Source: Motilibacter aurantiacus (GTDB taxonomy: Bacteria > Actinomycetota > Actinomycetes > Motilibacterales > Motilibacteraceae). Taken from it: a stretch of DNA of 64,000 bases. How positions within the stretch are numbered: the stretch's first letter is position 1; each line of letters starts with the position of its first letter. The notes under the pieces were generated by a model. That model saw only the letters and a list, made by a program, of their open reading frames with translations. It did not search any database and was not told where the DNA came from. Made by a program: the position numbers and the translations under genes. The stretch covers positions 394,929 to 458,928 of the forward strand of contig NZ_JAANNO010000002.1 in assembly GCF_011250645.1 (NCBI RefSeq), in the 5' to 3' direction. This document shows, in pieces, positions 1 to 9,976 of the stretch.

Positions 1-115
1 CATGTCCCCGGCCATGTCCCCCGCGATGTGCCGGCGACGTCCGGCCGACACCGCCCGGGGCGTGAGCCGCGCCACCGGCGGGAACCGATCATCGGCGCGG
101 GGCGTCGCTCCGGGT

Positions 116-586
116 ATGGGAAGCCCCAGCGACTGCCTCTCCGTGCTCCCTGCCGACCTGTACTCCGAACGTGCCGTCTCCCCGAGCCTGCTCCCGGAGC
201 AAGGCATCCTCGATCATGTGTCCACCACCCTCGGCCTCGACATCGAGGACGCCGGCAGCACCGTGACCGTCCGGCTGCGCGGGGAGCTCGACCTCGCGAC
301 CAGCGGCCTGCTGCAGGGCGTCCTCGACCGGCTGCTGCGCCACCGGCGCGCCCCGCGGGTCGAGAGGCTGGTGGTCGACACGGCGCAGGTGTCCTTCGTC
401 GACGCCGCCGGCGTCTCCCCGCTCCTGCACGCCCGCGCGGTCCTCACCCGCCGCGGCGGCGTCCTCGAGCTGCCCGACGCGAGCCACTCGGTGACCCGGC
501 TGCTGAGCCTGCTGGGGCTCGGCGGCCTGCTGCTCGCCCCTGCGGCCGAGCCCGCAGACGGGGCGCGCCGGCCCGGGCGCGGCTGA
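116..586 (+). CDS. STAS-domain protein (anti-sigma factor antagonist-like)
   Basis: About 156 residues with one STAS domain over the C-terminal two thirds, recognised from the segment RLRGELDLATSG and the core strand VSFVDAAGVSPLL. Proteins of this type (SpoIIAA/RsbV) bind anti-sigma factors and are switched off by phosphorylation of the first Ser of a D-S-S/T-G loop. Here the loop reads D-A-A-G, so that serine is absent and the usual kinase switch cannot work. The frame is open to the window edge, so the start is uncertain: ATG 116 is used, and GTG 218 would give a more typical length of about 120 residues. The last 20 residues are a low-complexity Ala/Arg tail. It lies just upstream of nucS on the same strand. 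No partner kinase or sigma factor is adjacent. Confidence 0.75.
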   Translation: MGSPSDCLSVLPADLYSERAVSPSLLPEQGILDHVSTTLGLDIEDAGSTVTVRLRGELDLATSGLLQGVLDRLLRHRRAPRVERLVVDTAQVSFVDAAGVSPLLHARAVLTRRGGVLELPDASHSVTRLLSLLGLGGLLLAPAAEPADGARRPGRG

Positions 587-683
587 CCTCGTGCAGCCCG
601 TGCCGGCGGGGCCGCCCGAGGTGCGGGCCGTGCCATCGGGGCCGCCCGGGCCGCCGCTTCCCGCTCCTCGCGAGCCGGGCGGC

Positions 684-689
684 TACCGT
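684..689 (+). promoter_or_regulatory. Candidate -10 box for leaderless nucS mRNA
   Basis: TACCGT lies 8 bases before the GTG start of nucS, and no ribosome binding site precedes that start. This spacing would place the transcription start at the start codon. It is a prediction from position and consensus only. Confidence 0.45.
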
Positions 690-697
690 GGCGCCCC

Positions 698-1372
698 GTG
701 CGTCTCGTCATCGCCCGCTGCAGCGTCGACTACGTCGGCCGCCTGACCGCTCACCTGCCCAGCGCCCCGCGCCTGCTGCTGCTCAAGTCCGACGGCTCGG
801 TGTCCGTGCACGCGGACGACCGGGCGTACAAGCCGCTCAACTGGATGAGCCCGCCCTGCACCCTGCGCCAGGAGGTCCGGGACGACGGGACCGGCACCTG
901 GACGGTCGAGAACAAGGCCGGCGAGCGCCTCGTGATCACGGTCGAGGAGGTGCTGCACGACAGCTCGCACGAGCTCGGCATCGACCCCGGGCTCACCAAG
1001 GACGGCGTCGAGGCCCACCTGCAGGAACTGCTCGCCGACTCCCCCGAGGTGCTGGGCGACGGCTGGCGGCTGGTGCGCCGCGAGTACCCGACGGCGATCG
1101 GCCCGGTCGACCTGCTCTGCCGCGACGCGGACGGCGGCACCGTCGCGGTGGAGATCAAACGCCGCGGGGAGATCGACGGGGTCGAGCAGCTGACCCGCTA
1201 CCTCGACCTGCTCAACCGCGACCCGCTGCTGGCGCCCGTCCGCGGGGTGTTCGCCGCCCAGGAGATCAAGCCGCAGGCGCGGGTGCTGGCGACCGACCGC
1301 GGCATCTCGTGCGTGGTGCTCGACTACGACCTGCTGCGCGGGATGGACGACCCGAGCTCGCGGCTGTTCTGA
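698..1372 (+). CDS. nucS: Endonuclease NucS (EndoMS), mismatch-specific
   Basis: A 224-residue protein that I recognise as NucS/EndoMS. In actinobacteria lacking MutS/MutL this enzyme makes double-strand cuts at G-T, G-G and T-T mismatches and so performs non-canonical mismatch repair. The N-terminal half (about 1-115) holds the dimer/DNA-binding domain, including the conserved stretch [15 protein letters not shown]. The C-terminal half is a RecB-like nuclease with D138 in GPVDLLC and E152-x-K154 in VEIKRRGE, the expected metal and catalytic residues. The protein ends in S-R-L-F, where the family has a beta-clamp contact. Start is GTG, with no clear Shine-Dalgarno and a TACCGT box 8 bases upstream. 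Its position near murA and the atp operon matches its place in mycobacteria. Confidence 0.95.
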   Translation: MRLVIARCSVDYVGRLTAHLPSAPRLLLLKSDGSVSVHADDRAYKPLNWMSPPCTLRQEVRDDGTGTWTVENKAGERLVITVEEVLHDSSHELGIDPGLTKDGVEAHLQELLADSPEVLGDGWRLVRREYPTAIGPVDLLCRDADGGTVAVEIKRRGEIDGVEQLTRYLDLLNRDPLLAPVRGVFAAQEIKPQARVLATDRGISCVVLDYDLLRGMDDPSSRLF

Positions 1373-1386
1373 GCCGCGGGCCCGCG

Positions 1387-3273
1387 TCAGCTGACCACCT
1401 CGTCGGCGTAGCACCAGCGCCAGTCCTCCCCGGGCTCGAACGAGCGGATCACCGGGTGCCCGTCAGCCTGCCAGTGCCGCGTCGCGTGCCGCCGGGGCGA
1501 GGAGTCGCAGCAGCCGACGTGGCCGCAGCCGAGGCAGAGCCGCAGGTGCACCCAGGCCGTCCCCTCCCGCAGGCAGTCCTCGCACCCCTGGGTGGTGGAC
1601 GGCGAGGTGTCGGCCGGCGCGCTCGCCAGGTGCTCGCAGGCGTTCCTCAGCACCGTGGACTCCTGCCGGCTGCCGCCCCTGCGCTCGTCCACCCCGCTGA
1701 GCAGCGTCTCCTCCAGGTCGAGGTCGCGCAGCACGGCCTGCATCACCTCGTGGTCGATCCGCCCCTCGTCCCGGGCCTTGACCAGCACGTCCCGCTCCGC
1801 GACGAGCATGGCGTGCCGCACCCGGCGGTACGCCTCGGACGGCGTCTCGGCAGCCGTCTCCCCCGACGCGTGCGAGCCGCCGCCGACGCCGAGCCGCTCC
1901 CAGGCCGCCATCGCCCGGTGGTCGGCGCCCTGGCGCAGCCGCTCCTCCACACCGTGCGGCAACGGGTGCTCGGCGACGAGCCGGTCCAGCGCCTCCTCGG
2001 CGGCCCGGACGGCGTCCTGCTTGACCGACGCCTCCTGCAGCGCGTCCTGCACCGGGTCCGGCCCCTCGATGCGCAGCATGCGGATCAGCAGCGGGAGCGT
2101 CGACCCCTGCCCGATGAGGGTCACGGCGATCACGACGAACGTCACGAAGACCAGAAGCTCGCGGTGCGGCGTCTCCTCGCTCAGCGACAGCGCGGCGGCG
2201 AGCGAGACCGCCCCGCGCATCCCCGCCCAGGAGATGACCGCCGGGAACTTCACCGTCGGCGGCGGGTCGCTGTGGCGTATCCGGGGGACCAGCCGGGTCA
2301 GGTAGGTGGCCGGGAAGACCCAGACCGGGCGTGCGACCACGACGACCGCGACCACCACGGCGGTGGCGGTCAGGACCGTGGGCAGGTCCTCGTCCAGCTC
2401 CTCGACCAGGAGCGGCAGCTGCAGCCCGACGAGCGCGAACAGCACCCCCTGGAGCAGGAACTCGATCGTCTCCCAGATCGCCCGCTGCTGCAGGCGCGCC
2501 TCCGCCGAGAGCAGGCGCGGCGACTTGTGCCCGAGGATGAGCCCGGCGACGACGACGGCCAGCACCCCGGAGGAGTGGATCTCCTCGGCCAGCGCCCACG
2601 CCGCGAACGGCGTCAGCAGCGACAGCGTGGAGCTCATGAGCGGCTCGTCGACGTGCCGGCGCACCAGGGCGACGACGTACGCCACCGCGACCCCCACCGC
2701 TGTCCCGCCGACGCTGGCGACGAGGAACTCGCCCGCGACGTCGACCGGCCCGGGCGTCCCCGGGTCCGCGATCGCCGCCGTCGCGACGCTGAGGATCGTC
2801 AGCGCGGTCGCGTCGTTGACCAGGCTCTCGCCCTCGAGCAGGCTGACCAGCCGGCGCGGCAGCCCGGTCCGGCGGGCGACAGCGGTGGCGGCGACGGCGT
2901 CGGGCGGGGCGACGACGGCGCCCAGGGCGAGCGCCGCGGCCAGCGGGATCTCCGGGAGCACCCAGTGCAGGGTGAACCCGACGGCCAGGGTGGTGAAGAC
3001 GACGAGGCCCACCGCGAGCAGCCCGATGGGGCGCAGGTTGCGCGTGAAGCCCGGCAGGGAGGTGGAGATCGCCGCGGCGTAGAGCAGCGGCGGCAGGAAG
3101 AGCGCGAGGACGACCTCGGGCTCGAGGTGGTACTCCGGGACGCCCGGGACGTACGACGCGACGACGCCGACCACGGTCAGCAGCAGCGGGGGCAGCACTC
3201 CCACCCGTCGCGCCAGCCCGTACGCGGCGGCCACGCCGACCACCAGCAGCAGAACGTCGCTGTGCGCACCCAT
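1387..3273 (-). CDS. Na+/H+ antiporter (CPA1/NhaP type) with C-terminal UBP zinc finger
   Basis: About 628 residues. The first 400 or so form a multi-pass membrane domain of the CPA1 sodium/proton exchanger family, with characteristic stretches FLPPLLYAAAI, APPDAVAATAVARR, EGESLVNDATALT and WAGMRGAVSLAAAL; the two Asp in PPDA and VNDA are the expected transport residues. A cytoplasmic tail of about 150 residues follows. The last 75 residues form a UBP-type zinc finger (C-x2-C, C-x2-C and several His, starting at CEHL and ending DWRWC). In eukaryotes that fold binds free ubiquitin C-termini; its role in bacteria is unknown. ATG 3273 is chosen because the first membrane helix follows at once. 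Proposed role: pH or sodium homeostasis. Confidence 0.9.
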   Translation of the reverse strand: MGAHSDVLLLVVGVAAAYGLARRVGVLPPLLLTVVGVVASYVPGVPEYHLEPEVVLALFLPPLLYAAAISTSLPGFTRNLRPIGLLAVGLVVFTTLAVGFTLHWVLPEIPLAAALALGAVVAPPDAVAATAVARRTGLPRRLVSLLEGESLVNDATALTILSVATAAIADPGTPGPVDVAGEFLVASVGGTAVGVAVAYVVALVRRHVDEPLMSSTLSLLTPFAAWALAEEIHSSGVLAVVVAGLILGHKSPRLLSAEARLQQRAIWETIEFLLQGVLFALVGLQLPLLVEELDEDLPTVLTATAVVVAVVVVARPVWVFPATYLTRLVPRIRHSDPPPTVKFPAVISWAGMRGAVSLAAALSLSEETPHRELLVFVTFVVIAVTLIGQGSTLPLLIRMLRIEGPDPVQDALQEASVKQDAVRAAEEALDRLVAEHPLPHGVEERLRQGADHRAMAAWERLGVGGGSHASGETAAETPSEAYRRVRHAMLVAERDVLVKARDEGRIDHEVMQAVLRDLDLEETLLSGVDERRGGSRQESTVLRNACEHLASAPADTSPSTTQGCEDCLREGTAWVHLRLCLGCGHVGCCDSSPRRHATRHWQADGHPVIRSFEPGEDWRWCYADEVVS

Positions 3274-3374
3274 CCCGACCTCCCCGCGCGGCCGTCCGGC
3301 CGGCCGCGCCCGGGGGCATCCTGCCCGAGGGGTGTCCCGCAGCCCAGGCGGGAGCGCCGGGAGTGCCCGGCGGG

Positions 3375-3683
3375 TCAGGTCAGGGCGTAGTCGGCCACGC
3401 GCAGGATGCGGTGCAGGCGGGTGGCCCGGAGCAGCCGCTGCAGGCGGGGCGGGACGCCGCGCAGCACGAGCGAGCGCTCGAGCCGCTCCGCCTTGCGGTG
3501 GGCACCGACCAGCACGCCGAGCCCCGTCGCGTCCGCGACCTCGACCTCGGTCACGTCCACCACGAACTGGCCCGTACCCGCGTCGAGCGCCCGGTGCAGC
3601 GCGGTGCGCACGTCCCCGACGGTGGAGACGTCGAGGCGGCCGGCCAGCACGACCTCGCTGCCGGTGCAGACCCGGATCTGCAT
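3375..3683 (-). CDS. STAS-domain protein (anti-anti-sigma factor-like)
   Basis: A 102-residue, single-domain STAS protein, the normal size for RsbV/SpoIIAA antagonists. The start at ATG 3683 is supported by GAGGAG about 6 bases upstream. The switch loop reads D-A-T-G-L, so the residue normally phosphorylated (first Ser of D-S-x-G) is Ala while the second is Thr. It may act as a constitutively active antagonist, or be controlled through the Thr or by expression level. The gene stands alone, 100 bases upstream of the antiporter on the same strand, and might share its transcript. The partner anti-sigma factor is not in the window. Confidence 0.85.
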   Translation of the reverse strand: MQIRVCTGSEVVLAGRLDVSTVGDVRTALHRALDAGTGQFVVDVTEVEVADATGLGVLVGAHRKAERLERSLVLRGVPPRLQRLLRATRLHRILRVADYALT

Positions 3684-3858
3684 GCTCGCTCCTCGCCGCT
3701 CTCCCACACCTGATAGACGCGCCGGGGGCACGTGAGGTTGCATTCGACGGTACGCCGGGTGCGCCCACATCCGTCCCACCGCGCCTCACGGCGTGTCGCG
3801 CGACGCCCGGCCGCGGTTCCGGTAAGCGCTCCGGGCCTACCGGGGCGACAATGTGGGC

Positions 3859-4188
3859 GTGCCGGCATGGCAGAGCTACTCGTTCCTCTTCGGCCCCGTG
3901 ATGTCGTTCGTCGTCGTCGGGATCCTCGCGCTGCTGCTGCGCTGGGCCTTCGGCCGCGGCAAGTCCGTCGTGGCCCGCCCCGCGCGCCCCGGTGCCGCGG
4001 GCGACTACGGCCTGCTCGTCGCGGTCGCGGCGCCGCAGACCTACGTCGAGGGCGAGATGCTGCGGCGCACGCTCGACGACGCCGGGCTGCGGGCGACGCT
4101 GGCCACGACGACCGACGGGCCGCGGCTCATGGTCTTCGCCACCGACGAGCGCACGGCCCGCCGCGTGCTGGCCGGGCTGTCGAACTGA
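3859..4188 (+). CDS. Small membrane protein with DUF2007-like cytoplasmic domain
   Basis: About 109 residues: one transmembrane helix near the N-terminus (GPVMSFVVVGILALLLRW), then a basic linker and an alpha/beta domain of about 60 residues. The pattern LLVAVAAPQ...EGEMLRRTLDDAGLRA...LMVFATDERTARRVL resembles the DUF2007 fold, where a substrate-free PII-like sheet is proposed for signalling. Two GTG codons are possible (3853 and 3859). I prefer 3859 because GACAAT at 3847-3852 would serve as a -10 box for a leaderless message starting there. It is convergent with murA, ending 18 bases from the murA stop. Function unknown. Confidence 0.75.
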   Translation: MPAWQSYSFLFGPVMSFVVVGILALLLRWAFGRGKSVVARPARPGAAGDYGLLVAVAAPQTYVEGEMLRRTLDDAGLRATLATTTDGPRLMVFATDERTARRVLAGLSN

Positions 4189-4206
4189 CGCGCCGGCCCG
4201 GGCGGC

Positions 4207-5517
4207 TCAGCCCTCGAGCATCGCGTCCGGGTCGGGCTCCCGGCTGACGTCGACGCCGAGCGAGCGCAGCTGGTCGGTGAACCCGGGGTAGCCGCGGTCG
4301 ACGTGGTACGCGTCGCTGACCGTCGTCACGCCGTCCGCGACCAGCCCGGCCATGATCAGCCCGGCGCCGGCGCGGATGTCGTGGGCGCGCACGGGGGCGC
4401 CGGAGAGGCGCTCCTTGCCGCGTACGACGCAGTGGTGGCCGTCGGTGCGGACGTCGGCCCCGAGGCGGGCCAGCTCGTCGACGAACATGAACCGCGCCTC
4501 GAAGACGTTCTCCGTCACCATCGCCGCGCCGTCGGCGACGCTGTTGAGCGCCAGCACCATCGGCAGCAGGTCGGTGGCGAACCCCGGGAACGGCAGGGTC
4601 ACCACGTCGACGGCCTTGGGGCGCTGCTCCATGCGTACGCGGAAGCCGCCCTCGCCGCCCCCCTCGGCGGCGACCCGCTCGACCGTCGCGCCGGAGCGGA
4701 CGAGCTTGTCGAGCGCAATCTCCAGGTGCTCGGCCCGGCCGTTGCGCACGAGCACGTCGCCCCGCGTCATCGCCGCGGCGTACGCCCAGGTCCCGGCCAC
4801 GATGCGGTCCGGCACGCTCACGTGCGTGGTCGGCGTCAGCCGGTCGACGCCCTCGATCTCCAGCGTGGACGTGCCGGCGCCGCCGATCCGCGCGCCCATC
4901 TGCTCGAGCATCAGGCAGAGGTCGACGATCTCCGGCTCGCGCGCCGCGTTGTCGATGACCGTCGTCCCTCTGGCCAGGACGGCGGCCATGAGGATGTTCT
5001 CGGTGGCGCCGACGCTGGGGAAGTCGAGCCACACCTGCGCGCCCGTCAGCCCGTGGGGCGCCTTGGCCACGATGAAGCCGTGCTCGGTCTCCACCGTCGC
5101 GCCGAGCCGCTCCAGGCCGGAGATGTGCATGTCCAGCGGGCGGGAGCCGATGTTGTCACCGCCCGGCCGCGCGACGCTCACCTGGCCGCAGCGGGCCAGC
5201 AGCGGCCCGAGCACGCAGATGGAGGCACGCATGCGACGGACGAGGTCGTAGTCCGCCTCGTGCCCCGGCACGTCCGGCACGTCGATCCGCACCGTCGACG
5301 CCGCCGTCTCGTGCACCACGCCACAGCCCAGCCGGCGCAGCAGCTCGGCCATGATCTCGGTGTCGAGGATCGCGGGGACGTCCACGATCGTCGACTCGCC
5401 CTCGGCGAGCAGCGCGGCCGCCATCAGCTTGAGGACGCTGTTCTTCGCCCCGGTCACGCGGACCTCGCCCTGCAGCCGGCCGCCGCCTTCAACCCGGAAG
5501 CGTTCCACGCCCGGCAT
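4207..5517 (-). CDS. murA: UDP-N-acetylglucosamine 1-carboxyvinyltransferase
   Basis: A 436-residue MurA, the first committed enzyme of peptidoglycan synthesis, transferring enolpyruvate from PEP to UDP-GlcNAc in the cytoplasm. Family signatures include [10 protein letters not shown] near residue 23, RASI at 98, [14 protein letters not shown] and the C-terminal [10 protein letters not shown]. The residue aligned with the fosfomycin target Cys115 of E. coli is D121 in the motif GGDNIGSRP. This Cys-to-Asp form is known from mycobacteria and chlamydiae, keeps activity and prevents covalent attack by fosfomycin. ATG 5517 lies only 15 bases from the divergent GTG of the adenosyltransferase gene. 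Confidence 0.97.
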   Translation of the reverse strand: MPGVERFRVEGGGRLQGEVRVTGAKNSVLKLMAAALLAEGESTIVDVPAILDTEIMAELLRRLGCGVVHETAASTVRIDVPDVPGHEADYDLVRRMRASICVLGPLLARCGQVSVARPGGDNIGSRPLDMHISGLERLGATVETEHGFIVAKAPHGLTGAQVWLDFPSVGATENILMAAVLARGTTVIDNAAREPEIVDLCLMLEQMGARIGGAGTSTLEIEGVDRLTPTTHVSVPDRIVAGTWAYAAAMTRGDVLVRNGRAEHLEIALDKLVRSGATVERVAAEGGGEGGFRVRMEQRPKAVDVVTLPFPGFATDLLPMVLALNSVADGAAMVTENVFEARFMFVDELARLGADVRTDGHHCVVRGKERLSGAPVRAHDIRAGAGLIMAGLVADGVTTVSDAYHVDRGYPGFTDQLRSLGVDVSREPDPDAMLEG

Positions 5518-5519
5518 CG

Positions 5520-5525
5520 TAGGCT
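5520..5525 (+). promoter_or_regulatory. Candidate -10 box for leaderless adenosyltransferase mRNA
   Basis: TAGGCT sits inside the 15-base gap between the divergent start codons of murA and the cobalamin adenosyltransferase, 7 bases before the latter's GTG. There is no room for a 5' leader. The corresponding -35 region would fall inside murA. Positional prediction only. Confidence 0.4.
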
Positions 5526-5532
5526 CCCGTCC

Positions 5533-6123
5533 GTGGTGCACCTGACGCGGATCTACACCCGGACCGGCGACACCGGCACGACGGCGCTCGGCGACGGCAC
5601 GCGGGTCGCGAAGACCGACCCGCGGCTGACGGCGTTCGCGGACGTCGACGAGGCGAACAGCGCCCTCGGCGTGGCGCTGGCCCTCGGCGGGCTCTCCCCT
5701 GACGTCGTCGAGCTGCTGACGGCCGTGCAGAACGACCTGTTCGACGTCGGGGCGGACCTGTGCCGCCCGCTGTCGGACCCCGAGCCGGCCGACGGTGACC
5801 CTGCCGCGCCGCTGCGGGTGCGGGCGGCGTACGTCTCCGCGCTCGAGGAGGCCTGCGACCGCTACAACGAGCCGCTGCCGCCGCTGCGGTCCTTCGTCCT
5901 TCCCGGAGGCACCTCCGGGGCCGCCCTGCTGCACGTGGCCCGCACCGTCGTCCGGCGGGCCGAGCGCTCGACGTGGGCCGCGATCGAGGTCCACGGGACG
6001 GGGGCCGACGGCGTGTCACACCTGGTGGCGCAGTACCTCAACCGGCTGTCCGACCTGCTGTTCATCCTCGCCCGCCACGCGAACCTCGAGCGCGGGGACG
6101 TGCTCTGGACGCCGGGCGGCTGA
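5533..6123 (+). CDS. ATP:cob(I)alamin adenosyltransferase, PduO type
   Basis: About 196 residues of the PduO/MMAB family, which transfers the adenosyl group of ATP to cob(I)alamin to make coenzyme B12. The N-terminal ATP-binding motif [17 protein letters not shown], the central SFVLPGGT and the C-terminal RRAERS plus [12 protein letters not shown] with its conserved Arg/Asn/Asp residues are present. The family member next to murA in mycobacteria has the same arrangement. Start is one of two adjacent GTG codons (5533, 5536), both after a TAGGCT -10-like box. No B12-dependent enzyme is in the window; methylmalonyl-CoA mutase or class II ribonucleotide reductase would be the usual clients. Confidence 0.93.
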   Translation: MVHLTRIYTRTGDTGTTALGDGTRVAKTDPRLTAFADVDEANSALGVALALGGLSPDVVELLTAVQNDLFDVGADLCRPLSDPEPADGDPAAPLRVRAAYVSALEEACDRYNEPLPPLRSFVLPGGTSGAALLHVARTVVRRAERSTWAAIEVHGTGADGVSHLVAQYLNRLSDLLFILARHANLERGDVLWTPGG

Positions 6124-6551
6124 GCCCGCCGCCCCGCTCGCCGCGGAGTCTGTGCAGCAGGGCTCCCCCTCGCGCACCCTTTGGCAGCAGGACGCGCACG
6201 GCGTCGGAGACGATGCCGGGCGCGCCGTCGGCGCCGGCGGCCCGGGGTGGCGCGCTCTCCTGGTCTCGTGCGGTCCCGTGGGGACGTCGCACGAGGCCGG
6301 GCACGGTGTGCCGTCGCCCTCGCGCGGCGTGAATGCGGCACCGGCCCGGCCTGTACCAGCGCGAGGCGGCACGCGCGGCCGTAGTCAGCGTGCTTGCGGC
6401 GCTCAGTCGGGGTGAACGCGGCACGCGCTCAACCGCCGTCAGCGTGAATGCGGCATCGTGCCGATAGGTCCGCACCCATGCCACATCGTGGCAGTGGAGC
6501 GACGGCACGCCGCACGTGGCCGCGCGTGAGGACGAGCCGGGGCGCCGCAGG
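6124..6551. other. 428-base intergenic stretch with short repeats
   Basis: No coding region could be supported between the adenosyltransferase and the DUF2550 gene; the short open frames here lack family resemblance and codon-position bias. Its right half holds a cluster of a dispersed 13-base motif described as a separate repeat entry. The two flanking genes converge, so no promoter is needed here. Confidence 0.6.
6329..6456 (+). repeat. Cluster of degenerate GTGAATGCGGCAC repeats
   Basis: Three close copies of GTGAATGCGGCAC occur at 6329-6341 (exact), 6412-6424 (GTGAACGCGGCAC) and 6444-6456 (last base T). A weaker copy lies at 6390-6402 (GTGCTTGCGGCGC). The second pair share a longer left flank GTCAGC before the motif. 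Start spacings are 61, 22 and 32 bases, so this is not a CRISPR-like array. It may be a remnant of a dispersed intergenic repeat family or a binding-site cluster. Confidence 0.6.
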
Positions 6552-6992
6552 TCAGGCGACGACGGGGTGCTGGCCGGGCGGGGCCGCCTCCAGCCAGGCG
6601 AGGAACCCGGTGAGCGCGTCGGGGCTCATGCCGAGCTCGAGGACCTCTCCCCCGGAGCTGCACTCGACGATGACCGCGCCCGGCAGCAGGGCGAGCGCCT
6701 CTGCGGCGTCCGGTGCGCGGCGGGACAGGACGACGAGGTCGCGGCGCTGGACCACCTGGCGGGGGCGCGGTGAGTAGCTGAAGACGCGGTACCACTCCAC
6801 CGTGTCCGTGGCGTAGCGGCCGACACCGAGCATCCATCCCTTGGGGGCGGAGCGCGAACGGTTGCGCAGCGAGCAGTCGAACGTGCCGCCGCGGCGTTGG
6901 ATCACCCGGCGGCGGACGGCCAGGGCGGCCAGGCCGAGGACGGCGAGGAGCAGACAGGCCCCGAGGACGTCGAGTACGAGGAGAAGGCTCAC
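6552..6992 (-). CDS. DUF2550 membrane protein
   Basis: A 146-residue protein with one N-terminal transmembrane helix (about 4-26) followed by a basic stretch (RRRVIQRRGG) and a soluble domain beginning TFDCSLR. This matches DUF2550, an uncharacterised family found directly after atpC in many actinobacteria (Rv1312 in M. tuberculosis). The start is GTG 6992, preceded by a good GGAAGGA site 8 bases upstream. It lies 47 bases downstream of atpC on the same strand and could be the last gene of the atp transcript. No function is known. Confidence 0.85.
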   Translation of the reverse strand: MSLLLVLDVLGACLLLAVLGLAALAVRRRVIQRRGGTFDCSLRNRSRSAPKGWMLGVGRYATDTVEWYRVFSYSPRPRQVVQRRDLVVLSRRAPDAAEALALLPGAVIVECSSGGEVLELGMSPDALTGFLAWLEAAPPGQHPVVA

Positions 6993-7039
6993 GTCCCGCG
7001 TCCTTCCAGCCCTTCCCCAGAACGCCTAGTCGTCGCGCC

Positions 7040-7411
7040 TCAGGCCGCGCCCGAGGCGGCGGCGATCAGCGCCCGCGCCCGGTCCGCGGCGTCCGCGTCG
7101 CCGGACTGCTCGGCGTCGCGCAGCTCGGACTGGGCCGTGGCCAGGTCGACCTCGTCCGCGGGCTGGGACCACTCGGCGAGGATCGACACCCGGTCGTCCG
7201 CGACGCTCAGGAAGCCGCCGAGGACGACGGCGCGTACCTCCGGGCCGTTGTCGGCCACGATGCGCACCAGCCCGTTGGACAGCACGGCGAGCAGCGGGGC
7301 GTGGCCGGGCAGGACGCCGATGTCACCCTCGATCGTGCGGGTGATGACGCGGGACGCCTCGCCGGACCAGATCGATCGTTCGGGCGAGACGAGCTCGACG
7401 TACAGGGCCAC
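7040..7411 (-). CDS. atpC: F1 ATP synthase epsilon subunit
   Basis: A 123-residue epsilon subunit of F1, part of the central rotor stalk and a modulator of ATP hydrolysis. The N-terminal beta-sandwich is clear (VELVSPERSIWSGEA, then GDIGVLPGHAPLLAVL). The C-terminal helical part is short and acidic, ending in an Ala-rich stretch, so the inhibitory two-helix arm is probably reduced as in mycobacteria. Start is GTG 7411. Unlike the other atp genes, it is separated from atpD by 177 bases that contain a strong 20-bp inverted repeat. Confidence 0.96.
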   Translation of the reverse strand: MALYVELVSPERSIWSGEASRVITRTIEGDIGVLPGHAPLLAVLSNGLVRIVADNGPEVRAVVLGGFLSVADDRVSILAEWSQPADEVDLATAQSELRDAEQSGDADAADRARALIAAASGAA

Positions 7412-7514
7412 GACAGCTCCTTCAGCGGTGTCGGAGTGGATCGCAGCCTACCCGGGCCGGGATGCGGCGCGCCGAGGGTAGGCGGCATTGATGTAGTGGT
7501 CGCAACTACACCGA

Positions 7515-7563
7515 GCGCCGGCTTCCGGCCCGCCGTAGGGAAGGGCGGGCCGGGAGCCGGCGC
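7515..7563 (-). terminator. 20-bp stem-loop between atpD and atpC
   Basis: Arms 7515-7534 and 7544-7563 pair with a single T:G-type mismatch around a 9-base loop. No run of T follows on the minus strand. It lies 26 bases beyond the atpD stop and about 100 bases before atpC, in the middle of the operon. It could be a partial terminator or an mRNA-stabilising or processing hairpin that sets the lower level of epsilon relative to beta. Confidence 0.6.
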
Positions 7564-7588
7564 GTCGGGGCCGGGTGGGCGAAGGCCG

Positions 7589-9972
<2,384 letters not shown>

Positions 9973-9976
9973 GCGA

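Noticed and set aside
599-648. 30-base-spaced direct repeat (CGTGCC..CGGGGCCGCCCG) between the STAS gene and nucS
   Set aside because: Two mismatches in 20 GC-rich bases; expected at this base composition and without further copies.
6329-6456. CRISPR array
   Set aside because: Repeats are only 13 bases, degenerate and irregularly spaced (61, 22, 32), with no cas gene nearby.
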